This document shows, piece by piece, positions 1 through 7,223 of a DNA stretch of 64,000 nucleotides. The stretch spans positions 1,550,001 through 1,614,000 of the forward strand of contig NZ_CP050153.1 of the NCBI RefSeq assembly GCF_011617465.1, in the 5' to 3' direction. The position numbers and the translations under genes are program-made. This DNA comes from Brevibacterium pigmentatum (GTDB lineage: Bacteria; Actinomycetota; Actinomycetes; Actinomycetales; Brevibacteriaceae). Positions within the stretch are counted from its first letter, which is position 1. Every line of letters begins with the position of its first letter. The notes below the pieces were generated by a model, which was not told where the DNA came from, searched no databases, and was given only the letters and a program-made list of their open reading frames with translations.

Positions 1-379
1 CTACTCGGGCAAGCGCGTCGTGCTCAACATCTTCCCCAGCCTCGATACGGGCGTGTGCGCCGCCTCGGTGCGCAAGTTCAACGAACTCGCCGCCGGCCTG
101 GAGAACACCACCGTTCTCTGCGTGTCCAACGACCTTCCGTTCGCTCAGGCCCGCTTCTGCGGTGCCGAGGGCATTGAGAACGTTGTGACGGCATCGGGAT
201 TCCGCAGCTCGTTCGGCAAAGACTTCGGCATGACTATGGTCGACGGCCCGCTCGCTGGTCTGCTCGCCCGGTCCGTTGTCGTCCTCGACGAGAAGGGCAC
301 CGTGACCTACACGCAGCTCGTTGACGAGATCACGACCGAACCCGACTACGACTCGGCAATCGCAGCTCTGGGAGCCTGA
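1..379 (+). CDS. tpx: Thiol peroxidase Tpx (5' end outside window)
   Basis: Atypical 2-Cys peroxiredoxin that reduces hydroperoxides in the cytoplasm with thioredoxin as usual electron donor. The visible part begins in frame at base 2 and lacks roughly the first 45 residues. It shows the peroxidatic cysteine motif [14 protein letters not shown] and, about 34 residues later, the resolving cysteine in [13 protein letters not shown], followed by the family C-terminal strand with [14 protein letters not shown]. Both cysteines are intact, so the enzyme should be functional. The gene ends at a strong hairpin at 419-454. The family assignment is firm; only the missing start is unknown. Confidence 0.95.
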   Translation, partial: YSGKRVVLNIFPSLDTGVCAASVRKFNELAAGLENTTVLCVSNDLPFAQARFCGAEGIENVVTASGFRSSFGKDFGMTMVDGPLAGLLARSVVVLDEKGTVTYTQLVDEITTEPDYDSAIAALGA

Positions 380-418
380 TCTTTTCTTCGCGGGTCGACG
401 CCTCGACCTGTGAATAAT

Positions 419-454
419 GAACCGGGTGGGACTCACACGAGTCCCAACCGGTTC
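419..454. terminator. Hairpin terminator after tpx, shared with PIG-L gene
   Basis: Arms gaaccgggtgggactc and gagtcccaaccggttc (16 bp, one G-T pair) around the loop acac, followed by ctcttt. It lies between two convergent genes and can serve both. Confidence 0.85.
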
Positions 455-525
455 CTCTTTGTACGCAATGAGCGCCGGTATGGGCCGGCGGCCCGGCTGC
501 CGATAAGCAGCACATGCCGCCGTGC

Positions 526-1242
526 TCACATATCGACGACGGTGATCGGAAGGGCATAGTCGACACCGGCGAGTTCTCCACCATTCGTGGTGATGCCCGG
601 AATCATGTCCTTCGGTGCCGGATGGTCGCTGAGCGCGTCCAAATAGACCTTGTGAGCTTCCAGGGACCGAACACCACGGTCGACGTGCGCAGCTGTGAGC
701 GCCACGGCGTGCGTGGGCTGGGCACCGTTGATGAGTAGCCGATCGGCCTTCCACGCTTCGAGGCCCTCGTCCTTGAGGTCGGCGAAGACCCAGGGATTGT
801 CGGCATCGCGGATCGCATCGACGGTGGCAATGCCGGCATGGCGATGGTCGACATGGTTGAGGCCCCACTGCACCTGGAGGTCGAAGGTCGTGACGACAAC
901 TGCGTTCGGTCGGAACTCGCGGATCTTCCTGGCAATCGCTCGGCGGAGCTCATGCGTGGGTTCCAGGAGGCCATCCTGGAAATCGAGGATTTCAAGATCG
1001 TCGACGCCGACGATATTGCATGCCCGACGCTGTTCCTCGGCGCGCAGCGGTGCCACTTCTTCCGGGCTCATATCCCGGATTCCCGCCTCCCCACGGGTGA
1101 GCAGGAGATAGGCGACTTCCTTGCCCTCATCGGTCCATTTCGACACTGCGGCCGAGCCGCCGTATTCCATATCGTCGGGGTGGGCGACCACGCAGAGTAC
1201 ACGGTCGATATCAGAGTCATCGAGAAGCGGGATCTCAGTCAT
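526..1242 (-). CDS. PIG-L family deacetylase
   Basis: Zinc-dependent N-acetylglucosaminyl-type deacetylase fold. The 238-residue protein has the metal-binding AHPDD motif at residues 20-24 and a second histidine/aspartate cluster NHVDH at 129-133, both typical of the LmbE/PIG-L family. The family includes MshB, Mca and BshB enzymes, but the mycothiol-type MshB candidate in this window is the gene at 34.2 kb, so this one probably acts on another substrate such as a bacillithiol/mycothiol conjugate or an N-acetyl sugar. Substrate is not deducible. It has no Shine-Dalgarno sequence; a TAGCCT hexamer lies 6 nt before the ATG. The neighbouring lipoprotein gene is divergent. Confidence 0.88.
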   Translation of the reverse strand: MTEIPLLDDSDIDRVLCVVAHPDDMEYGGSAAVSKWTDEGKEVAYLLLTRGEAGIRDMSPEEVAPLRAEEQRRACNIVGVDDLEILDFQDGLLEPTHELRRAIARKIREFRPNAVVVTTFDLQVQWGLNHVDHRHAGIATVDAIRDADNPWVFADLKDEGLEAWKADRLLINGAQPTHAVALTAAHVDRGVRSLEAHKVYLDALSDHPAPKDMIPGITTNGGELAGVDYALPITVVDM

Positions 1243-1248
1243 GTCTCC

Positions 1249-1254
1249 AGGCTA
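1249..1254 (-). promoter_or_regulatory. Leaderless -10 (TAGCCT) of PIG-L gene
   Basis: TAGCCT ends 6 nt before the ATG on the minus strand, so the transcript should begin at or next to the start codon. Confidence 0.55.
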
Positions 1255-1304
1255 GGCGGCGGCTCTCAGTTGCGCTAGGGAGCGGGGAGGATCAGAAGAT
1301 TGGG

Positions 1305-1310
1305 TACGAT
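1305..1310 (+). promoter_or_regulatory. Candidate -10 (TACGAT) of lipoprotein gene
   Basis: TACGAT lies about 36 nt before the ATG at 1347, with a purine-rich ribosome site (gaaggcagg) in between. No good -35 element is visible. Confidence 0.35.
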
Positions 1311-1346
1311 ATGGAAGACCCACCGATCGAGTGAAGGCAGGCAACG

Positions 1347-2009
1347 ATGAAGAGACCACTCGTGGCCGTGGCTTTGGTTCTGGGGCTGGCCCTCTCCGGA
1401 TGTTCGGCCTTCCGGGTCAGCAGCTCCGATGAAGCCGGTTCGAAGCCTGCGAACGTGGGTATCGGCGACGGGCAGTCTCCTTCGCCGACAGCAACCGGTC
1501 CGACGGTTCCCGACGGCATGAGTGAGACCACTGTTGACCTGGGTGGACAATGTCCCGTCGAAGTCAGCCTGGCGTTGAGTGCCGACTGGGCGGATGGGTC
1601 CGGATACGACGGATATCGGCTCTATGAATCCGCTTCCGGTGCGATCATCACCGTCAACTGTCTCGATGACGACGAATCTTCACCACAGGCATTGGTGGAC
1701 AAAGCGCGGGAGCGGATGTTCAGCACTTCGGGATCCTCACTGGGAAATGAGTCCACAGGATCACTCAGCGGGGGAGAGTACTGGTCCTTCCACGGAACGC
1801 TGGCCCCCGACGATATGCGCGCCGTCGACAAGGAGGAGTCAGTGATCTTCGGCGTCGTAGCCGGAGTGTCCGTCGACGGTCGTCTATTCAAGATCAGCGT
1901 CGACATGCTCGCACAAGCCGATGACACCGAGGCGCGGGACCAGTTCCGACAGATGCTGCCGACGGTCCGCCTCGGCGATCAGGTGCTCACAGCTCCGGAC
2001 TTGCGCTGA
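1347..2009 (+). CDS. Putative lipoprotein of unknown function
   Basis: Exported, lipid-anchored protein of 220 residues. A signal peptide with a lipobox ending LSGC places the lipidated cysteine at residue 19; a Ser/Thr/Pro-rich linker (about 20-60) follows and then a globular region. I recognise no enzymatic motif; the layout resembles small actinobacterial lipoproteins with one alpha/beta domain. The ATG at 1347 is supported by a purine-rich stretch just upstream. Its last 31 bases overlap tail-to-tail with the convergent flavoprotein gene, so no terminator fits between the two genes. Confidence 0.8.
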   Translation: MKRPLVAVALVLGLALSGCSAFRVSSSDEAGSKPANVGIGDGQSPSPTATGPTVPDGMSETTVDLGGQCPVEVSLALSADWADGSGYDGYRLYESASGAIITVNCLDDDESSPQALVDKARERMFSTSGSSLGNESTGSLSGGEYWSFHGTLAPDDMRAVDKEESVIFGVVAGVSVDGRLFKISVDMLAQADDTEARDQFRQMLPTVRLGDQVLTAPDLR

Positions 2010-3214
2010 GGCTGTTGACCGCCTGACATGCGTTTGAGCAGTTCGCGGGCCGCTATCCTTCCCGCTCTGGTGGCGCCGACCGTGGAACTGGCCGATCCGT
2101 AGCCGACGAGGAACAGACGTGGGTCGTCTTTGACCGCGACTTCGGTCTCCATGGAGATTCCGCCATCCGGTGTGCGCAGACGTAAGGGCGCGAGGTGTTT
2201 GAGCGCTGCTCGGAACCCGGTGTTCCAGAAGATCACGTCGACCTCTTCGACTCGTGATTCGGCGAACGGCGCCCACGACTCGGGTACTGCCAGATGGTCG
2301 GTGGCAGATGGGCCCAGGCCTTCTGCCGTGGTCGGCAGTTCGCTGTCGCCGAGCCCGGGGAAGTGGACACTGTGGGGAAGGATGCGGTCGAACATTCCTC
2401 GAGAGATCAGAACTCCTGAGTCGATTCCGTCTCGGAACTCTCTGCGGATCGGCAGCCCCGTGGTTCGGACGACGCTGGCGGGAGCCAGACCGGACAGAGT
2501 TCGTTCGCGCACGGCGCGTTCGACTTCGAGACCCCATTGGCCGTCGAATTCTCTGGACGTGAAGTTCGGGGGACGGCGTGTGGCCCAGAGCGTGTCGGTC
2601 ACCTCGGCGAGTTCGAGGAGGAACTGTGTGGCGGAGATTCCGCCGCCGACGACGAGCGTGCGCAGTCCGCGGAAGTCCTCGACGTCGCGGAAGTTCACGG
2701 TATGCAGCTGGTGGCCTTCGAAGTCGGCGATGCCGGGGATGAAGGGCACGTAGGGCTGAGTCCAAGTGCCGGTTGAGTTGATGAGGTAGTCGCAGGAGAG
2801 CGTCACCTGTTCGCCGTCGATCGTTGCGGTGATGGTGAACCGTCCCTGTCCTGGTTCTTCGGACCGGACGGTGTCGACTTCAGCCGGGCGGATGACACAG
2901 AGTTCGAGTTCGTGCTCGAAGCGGGAGTAGTAGTCGGAGACGACTTCGGAGGCGGGCACGTTCGGATCGGGACGGCCGAGAGGGAAACCGGGGAGGTCGG
3001 AGATATGGTTTGTCGTTCCCAGGGTCAATGAGTCCCACCGCTCACGCCAGGCTCCACCAGGTCCGTCTCCGGCATCGAGGATGATGAAGTCTTTGCCTGG
3101 TGCGAGGCCGTCGCGCCACAGGTAGTGGGCTGCGGACAGTCCGGCTTGGCCTGCCCCGATGATGACAACAGGCCAATGAGAATCGATCAGGAGCTCGTTG
3201 ATTCGGCACACCAT
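1979..3214 (-). CDS. FAD/NAD(P)-binding oxidoreductase (flavin monooxygenase-like)
   Basis: Cytoplasmic flavoprotein of 411 residues. An N-terminal FAD-binding GAGQAG motif at 20-25 and a second dinucleotide site with VVGGGISA near residue 190 give the two-Rossmann layout of class B flavin monooxygenases and related proteins once labelled as involved in K+ transport. The WNTGFR segment near 335 corresponds to the conserved TGF region. Substrate is unknown. The initiator could be the ATG at 3214 or the following GTG; no ribosome site decides. It overlaps the lipoprotein gene by 31 bp at the 3' end and is transcribed alone. Confidence 0.8.
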   Translation of the reverse strand: MVCRINELLIDSHWPVVIIGAGQAGLSAAHYLWRDGLAPGKDFIILDAGDGPGGAWRERWDSLTLGTTNHISDLPGFPLGRPDPNVPASEVVSDYYSRFEHELELCVIRPAEVDTVRSEEPGQGRFTITATIDGEQVTLSCDYLINSTGTWTQPYVPFIPGIADFEGHQLHTVNFRDVEDFRGLRTLVVGGGISATQFLLELAEVTDTLWATRRPPNFTSREFDGQWGLEVERAVRERTLSGLAPASVVRTTGLPIRREFRDGIDSGVLISRGMFDRILPHSVHFPGLGDSELPTTAEGLGPSATDHLAVPESWAPFAESRVEEVDVIFWNTGFRAALKHLAPLRLRTPDGGISMETEVAVKDDPRLFLVGYGSASSTVGATRAGRIAARELLKRMSGGQQPQRKSGAVST

Positions 3215-3302
3215 GGGGCCATTGTTTCAGGTTTCTCTCGTCACGGTCCCATCGATGGGATTGGAGCGATGTGCTGATCCGTTTCGGCAGTGAGCTAAGG
3301 CG

Positions 3303-4166
3303 TCATCGGGCAGATTGGGCGCAGTCGGGTCCACGAGGATTGGAATAGCAGTCTTCGTCGACGAGGTAGCGGTGATAGCGGTAGACTTCAATGCCGATAT
3401 CGTTGCTGGCGACGTGAGCGAAACCATCGATAGGAAGCCAAGGGCCGCCGTCGACTGAGAACTCACCGCTGAATGTCGCGGTCATCGAGGCCGACACTTT
3501 GCCTGACTTTTGGTATTCGTGTCCGATCTGCGGGGTGCCGCCGGGCAGTGGTTTCGCGCCTTTTGCGGTGGTTGTCGTGCCTGAACCATCGCCGAAGTCC
3601 CAGTTGAATCGCTCGGGGGTGATTTTGACTTGGACCGCGTAGGTCAACAGGGTCATGTCGATATAGCTGACGTCGGTGTCGGTCCAGAAAGCTGCTGGTT
3701 TGCCGACGACAGCCCAGTCCTTTGGCCAGGCGTAGATTGTGGGTGCCGGAATGTCGAAGTTCTGGAACTGCGATTCCGGGATGCGGGTCGGGGGATCAGG
3801 TCGGGCAGGGGCCCCGCCACCGCCGCCGCCTCCACCACCTGGTCCGGGCTCGCTCACACACAGATAACCGACGTCTTCAGTCGGGCAGTCAGGCTGACCG
3901 CCGCCTCCTCCGCCGGCGCCACCTCCGCCCCCGGACCCACCGCCGCCGTTGCCGCCTCCACCAGAGCCGCCACCTCCGGAGCCTCCGCCGCCGGAGTCGC
4001 CCCCGCCAGGAGGTGGCTGGGGCGCTGGTGGTTTCACCGCTTCACACCCGCTTGTGTCGCCAATCGTGCAACCTGGTGCCGCCTCCGCAGGCGGAGGAAA
4101 CATGAACAGGCAAAGAGCGACGATTGCAAAACAAAGAATACTGTGGGAAGTCCTATTTCCTAACAA
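3303..4166 (-). CDS. Secreted glycine-rich protein with PKD-like domain
   Basis: Exported protein of 287 residues. A signal peptide (1 to about 30, ending AEA before APG) is followed by a Pro/Gly/Ser-rich low-complexity linker (about 45-125) made mainly of GGGGSGGGG-like runs, then a globular C-terminal part containing FNWDFGDGSG near 190, the hallmark of a PKD-like beta-sandwich. The linker would tether the domain away from the surface; a ligand cannot be inferred. Its start overlaps the end of the upstream lipoprotein gene by 7 bp, implying translational coupling. Codon use and base composition are less GC-rich than in neighbouring genes. Confidence 0.75.
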   Translation of the reverse strand: MLGNRTSHSILCFAIVALCLFMFPPPAEAAPGCTIGDTSGCEAVKPPAPQPPPGGGDSGGGGSGGGGSGGGGNGGGGSGGGGGAGGGGGGQPDCPTEDVGYLCVSEPGPGGGGGGGGGAPARPDPPTRIPESQFQNFDIPAPTIYAWPKDWAVVGKPAAFWTDTDVSYIDMTLLTYAVQVKITPERFNWDFGDGSGTTTTAKGAKPLPGGTPQIGHEYQKSGKVSASMTATFSGEFSVDGGPWLPIDGFAHVASNDIGIEVYRYHRYLVDEDCYSNPRGPDCAQSAR

Positions 4167-4798
4167 CGTCGTTCCCAGAGAGTTTGCTGGTCAACCTTCC
4201 AGCTTTCGTCATCTAGCTGAATAGTGTGTTGCATCGTCACTTTTCCATCAGGATTCAAAGTCGGAGTTTGGCCTGCCGGGGTCATTGACCACTTAGAGGT
4301 GTCAACACAAAAGTTCACTAGGACGGAGCCAGATCTCGCTGTCTCATCCAGGTTCGTGACTTCAAATACTTCGACCTTCAACGGTTCGATTTGCCCCTCA
4401 AAGGTAGCTTCATCGGAGGCTACTGATTTGGCTTCAGTCTGAATTGACTTAAGCGCATCGCCGGATGCGAACTTCGGAAAATCATCAGCTACCTCGGACT
4501 TCCCGGAATACGCTGCATTGATGGCCTGAATGAAGTCGTCGAACGCCAATAGCGCCCCCTCGACGGCCTTCTTCTCCTCTTTATCGAGGGTGAGGTCGGT
4601 TTCGTAGTCGGGGATGGCCACCTCGGCGGGGTTATCGGTCGACCCTGCGTCGGGCTGCTCTGCGGGCAGGGTCGACGTCGGCGCGGCTACCGGAGAATTG
4701 TCGGCACAGCCGACGACCGAGACCAAACTCAGCGCGGAGAAAACGGCAACGAATATTCGGGCAGGTCGACGATGCGGTCGGGACGATCCAGTTCTCAT
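4160..4798 (-). CDS. Lipoprotein coupled to the glycine-rich PKD protein
   Basis: Predicted lipoprotein of 212 residues. An arginine-rich n-region, a hydrophobic stretch and the lipobox VVGC are followed by a Thr/Pro/Ala linker and a domain of about 130 residues with helix-then-sheet character (KAVEGALLAFDDFI, later VKFC-like strands and a C-terminal WERRC). The shape suggests an NTF2/SnoaL-like or related small domain, but I do not recognise the family. I chose the ATG at 4798 because GAGG precedes it by 6 nt; an extended start at 4837 would add 13 residues and has no support. The gene and its downstream partner are AT-richer than their surroundings, hinting at acquisition. Confidence 0.72.
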   Translation of the reverse strand: MRTGSSRPHRRPARIFVAVFSALSLVSVVGCADNSPVAAPTSTLPAEQPDAGSTDNPAEVAIPDYETDLTLDKEEKKAVEGALLAFDDFIQAINAAYSGKSEVADDFPKFASGDALKSIQTEAKSVASDEATFEGQIEPLKVEVFEVTNLDETARSGSVLVNFCVDTSKWSMTPAGQTPTLNPDGKVTMQHTIQLDDESWKVDQQTLWERRC

Positions 4799-4957
4799 TC
4801 CACGCCTCTGTGGTCTGCAACTGCGGCGCGACCCCATCGGCCGACACCCGGATTCCCTACATTATTCGACAGGCACGCTTTTTAGAACAGGCGAAGTCGA
4901 ATCTGTGGATAACTCACGTCCGAGTGCGTGGAAGCATGAAACTCTCGGCGACTATCG

Positions 4958-5545
4958 CTATTTGTTCGCGGCCTTTGCCGCCTTGGCCGCAGCCTTCTGC
5001 TGCTTTTTGAAGGCACGCACCTCTTGCAGAGTGACGTCATCGACGACGTCGGCGATCGAACGACGAGCGTCCGCTTCACCGTAGTCACCGGCGGCCTCCT
5101 GCCAGCCCTCAGCCTGGAGTTCGAACTGCTTGCCCAGCAGCGCCAGGAAGATCTTGGCCTTCTGATCACCGAAACCGGGTAGCTTCTTCAGCCTTTTGAG
5201 GACCTCGGCTCCACTCGGGTCACCATCAGTCCAGATCGCCTCGGGGTTACCGTCGTACTCGTCGACAATGGCCGCCGCCAGCTTCTGCACCCGGCCAGCC
5301 ATGGACTTCGGAAACCGGTGCACCGCAGGGGTCTGCGCGAAGATGTCGAGGAAATCATCCGGGTTCATCTCGGCGATCTCGTCGATATCGAGCTTGCCCA
5401 GTCGATCTGCCAGCTTGGCCGGTCCGGCAAAGGCGCTCTCCATGGTCACCTGCTGGTCGAGCAGCATTCCGACGAGCAGAGCGAAGCGGTCTTCGGCCAA
5501 GAGTTCATCGGCCTTCGGATCTCCAGACAGGAACAGTGAAGTCAT
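4958..5545 (-). CDS. HhH-GPD family base-excision repair protein
   Basis: Small DNA glycosylase-like protein of 195 residues, probably acting on damaged bases in the cytoplasm. It begins MTSLFLSGDPKADELL, continues with the conserved segment ALLVGMLLDQQVTMESAF and carries the helix-hairpin-helix LKKLPGFGDQKAKIFLALLGKQ near 120-145, followed by an Ala/Lys-rich basic tail. This is the layout of the uncharacterised actinobacterial HhH-GPD group; specificity is not known. The open frame extends 47 codons upstream, but those residues are Arg/Ser-rich and overlap the divergent YchJ gene, so the ATG at 5545 is preferred. Confidence 0.85.
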   Translation of the reverse strand: MTSLFLSGDPKADELLAEDRFALLVGMLLDQQVTMESAFAGPAKLADRLGKLDIDEIAEMNPDDFLDIFAQTPAVHRFPKSMAGRVQKLAAAIVDEYDGNPEAIWTDGDPSGAEVLKRLKKLPGFGDQKAKIFLALLGKQFELQAEGWQEAAGDYGEADARRSIADVVDDVTLQEVRAFKKQQKAAAKAAKAANK

Positions 5546-5586
5546 GACTCCATCTTCGCACGCCCGCCACTGCATTCCACTGCCGA

Positions 5587-5592
5587 TATCAT
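5587..5592 (+). promoter_or_regulatory. Leaderless -10 (TATCAT) of YchJ-like gene
   Basis: TATCAT, then six bases, then ATG. The close match to consensus supports a leaderless transcript. Confidence 0.6.
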
Positions 5593-5598
5593 CGGGGG

Positions 5599-5985
5599 AT
5601 GATCTGCCCCTGCTCCGGAATGACACCCGGTACCGACTATGACGACTGCTGCCGTCCGGCCCTCGACGGCGAATCGTGGCCCACAACCGCCGAGGCGCTC
5701 ATGCGCTCCCGCTACACCGCCTTCGTCCGCGGCAACGAAGACCACCACCTCTTTCGCACGTGGCACGCCAAGACCCGACCCGACGACGTCGGCGTCGATG
5801 ACGCCACCACCTGGCTCGGCCTCGAGATCGTGTCCACCACGGACGGGGGACCGGACGATGCCACGGGAACAGTGCACTTCCGTGCGCGATTCCGGGACCA
5901 CCTCGGCGAACATGTCCTCGAAGAGAACTCCTCCTTCGTCCGCCGAGCCGGACGGTGGATGTACTTCGAAGCCCTCGATAACTGA
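5599..5985 (+). CDS. YchJ-like SEC-C protein (UPF0225)
   Basis: Small cytoplasmic protein of 128 residues. It opens with the zinc-binding cysteine pattern MICPCSGMTPGTDYDDCC, then the family core RSRYTAFVRGNEDHHLFRTW and a C-terminal NTF2-like sheet with RFRDHLGEHVLEENSSF and W/Y-rich end. This matches the YchJ family, whose biochemical function is unknown. Length is slightly below the enterobacterial members. Its start lies 53 bp from the divergent repair gene. Its mRNA is predicted to be leaderless. Confidence 0.9.
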   Translation: MICPCSGMTPGTDYDDCCRPALDGESWPTTAEALMRSRYTAFVRGNEDHHLFRTWHAKTRPDDVGVDDATTWLGLEIVSTTDGGPDDATGTVHFRARFRDHLGEHVLEENSSFVRRAGRWMYFEALDN

Positions 5986-6000
5986 GAACCAGCAACAGCT

Positions 6001-6030
6001 TCGAGAACCGATGACGGCTGTGCCTATACT
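6001..6030 (+). promoter_or_regulatory. Candidate promoter for DUF2087 gene
   Basis: A -35-like TCGAGA at 6001-6006, an 18-bp spacer and a -10 TATACT at 6025-6030. Transcription would begin near 6037, at the first arm of the predicted leader structure. Confidence 0.45.
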
Positions 6031-6036
6031 GGTGGT

Positions 6037-6170
6037 CGGCGCATCCAACGCCCAGCCGAGGTCGTGTTCCCAGCACACCGACCGCATGGCGAAGGGGAGA
6101 GAATCCTCGGACGAAACCGGCACGGTGATTTCCTGACCAGGTTTCGTGCTGGGGGAGACTTGGTCGCCAT
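6037..6170 (+). ncRNA. Candidate structured 5' leader (three-way junction)
   Basis: About 150 nt separate the promoter from the ATG at 6184. Complementary arms: ggcg 6038-6041 with cgcc 6165-6168 and ccaa 6045-6048 with ttgg 6060-series partner at 6160-6163 (outer stem); cccagcac 6069-6076 with gtgctggg 6146-6153 (8 bp); ccga 6078-6081 with tcgg 6107-6110; gaaacc 6113-6118 with ggtttc 6140-6145. The inner stems abut, giving a compact three-way junction that ends just before the ribosome site aggaag. It matches no riboswitch consensus I know; a cis-acting leader is inference. Confidence 0.35.
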
Positions 6171-6183
6171 AGGAAGCGACACC

Positions 6184-6651
6184 ATGACCAAGGACAAGGA
6201 TTTCAAGAAGCTCGTTCGCGCGCGGATGACCGAAACCGGTGAGAACTTCACCACGGCCCGCACCGCACTGCTCGCCGAGAACCAGAGCGCACAATCAGGC
6301 ACCGATTCCAACATCGATCCGCAGATACTGCGGTTTCGGGCGAAGACACTGAGAACGTTCATGCCCGACGGTCGCATCGTCTCCGTTCCGACGAAACGAC
6401 GCGCCCTCGTGCTCGTCCTCATCGAAGTTCTCGCCGCCCTCGACGCGGACCGGGTCTACGACGAGAAGCAGCTCAACGCCATCCTCGGGGAATTCCATCC
6501 TGACTTCGCTCTGCTGCGGCGTGAACTCATCGACTACCGCCTGCTCGAGCGCAATGCCCACACCGGTGAGTATTGGGTCAACCCGAACCCGCCTACCCAC
6601 ACCGGTTCACAAGCGCAGGAGATGGCGGGGCTCGAGGTATTTCTGCGCTGA
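6184..6651 (+). CDS. DUF2087 domain protein
   Basis: Predicted cytoplasmic protein of 155 residues. The C-terminal two thirds (from about 45) match DUF2087: RTFMPDGRIVSVPTKRRA, then VYDEKQLNAILGEFHPDFALLRRELIDYRLLER and a final YWVNP. This fold resembles a winged helix and is often attached to transcription regulators. The N-terminal 30 residues (KLVRARMTETGENFTTARTALL) form a short helical module seen at the start of other actinobacterial proteins. The ATG at 6184 has aggaag 8 nt upstream. An upstream in-frame GTG at 6064 would translate the structured leader and is less likely. Confidence 0.82.
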   Translation: MTKDKDFKKLVRARMTETGENFTTARTALLAENQSAQSGTDSNIDPQILRFRAKTLRTFMPDGRIVSVPTKRRALVLVLIEVLAALDADRVYDEKQLNAILGEFHPDFALLRRELIDYRLLERNAHTGEYWVNPNPPTHTGSQAQEMAGLEVFLR

Positions 6652-6710
6652 ACCGGCGACAGCGTATCCTTGAAGCTCGAACCACAAACGGGCAGACACG
6701 AGGAGCATCC

Positions 6711-7214
6711 ATGGCCTACCACGCCGATTCGACCGATCTCGACGAAAAAGAGATTCTCAGCTGGGACATGTTCGGCCAATCGGCGCGTGAGATGGCGCAG
6801 ACCATCGCGGATTCCGACTACGACCCCGAGATCGTCATCGCCGTGGCCCGCGGCGGACTGCTGCCCGCCGGAGCTCTGGCCTACGCCCTCGGGCTCAAGC
6901 TCTCCGACGCCATCAACGTCGAGTTCTACACCGACGTCCACGAGACCCTGCCCGACCCCATCCTGCTCGCCCCGATGCTCGACATCGAAGCGATCAAGGG
7001 CAAGAAGCTCCTCGTCGTCGACGATGTCGCCGATTCCGGCCGCACCCTGGCCCTCGTGCTCGAACTGCTGCGCAAACACGGCGCGGAAGCCCAGTCGGCC
7101 GTCATCTACGCGAAGTCCGCATCGATCATCGACCCGGACTTCGTGTGGAAGCGCACCGATCAGTGGATCGTCTTCCCTTGGTCGGCCGAGCCTCCGGTCG
7201 TTCCCAACAAGTAA
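6711..7214 (+). CDS. Phosphoribosyltransferase (type I fold)
   Basis: Cytoplasmic PRTase of 167 residues. It shows VIAVARGGLLPAGALAYALG (the PPi loop region) near 45-65 and the PRPP-binding signature LLVVDDVADSGRTL near 105-118. Length and the short hood resemble xanthine-guanine or hypoxanthine-type salvage enzymes, but the base-specificity hood (WIVFPWS) does not fix the substrate. The ATG at 6711 has a clear aggag ribosome site. The next gene starts 9 bp downstream, and its -10 hexamer overlaps this stop codon. Confidence 0.88.
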   Translation: MAYHADSTDLDEKEILSWDMFGQSAREMAQTIADSDYDPEIVIAVARGGLLPAGALAYALGLKLSDAINVEFYTDVHETLPDPILLAPMLDIEAIKGKKLLVVDDVADSGRTLALVLELLRKHGAEAQSAVIYAKSASIIDPDFVWKRTDQWIVFPWSAEPPVVPNK

Positions 7215-7217
7215 GCT
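7212..7217 (+). promoter_or_regulatory. Leaderless -10 (TAAGCT) of carboxylesterase
   Basis: TAAGCT overlaps the TAA stop codon of the phosphoribosyltransferase and is followed by six bases and the ATG at 7224. Confidence 0.5.
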
Positions 7218-7223
7218 GACCGT

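Noticed and set aside
3810-4030. GGC-rich repetitive DNA considered as CRISPR or satellite
   Set aside because: It is the coding sequence of a Gly/Ser linker; no regular spacers.
5546-5686. 47-codon N-terminal extension of the HhH-GPD gene
   Set aside because: Residues are Arg/Ser-rich, overlap the YchJ start and its promoter, and the family begins at MTSLFLSG.
6037-6170. Leader compared with known riboswitches (TPP, SAM, FMN, glycine, c-di-GMP, fluoride, cobalamin) and SRP RNA
   Set aside because: None of their conserved core sequences is present; kept only as an unnamed candidate.
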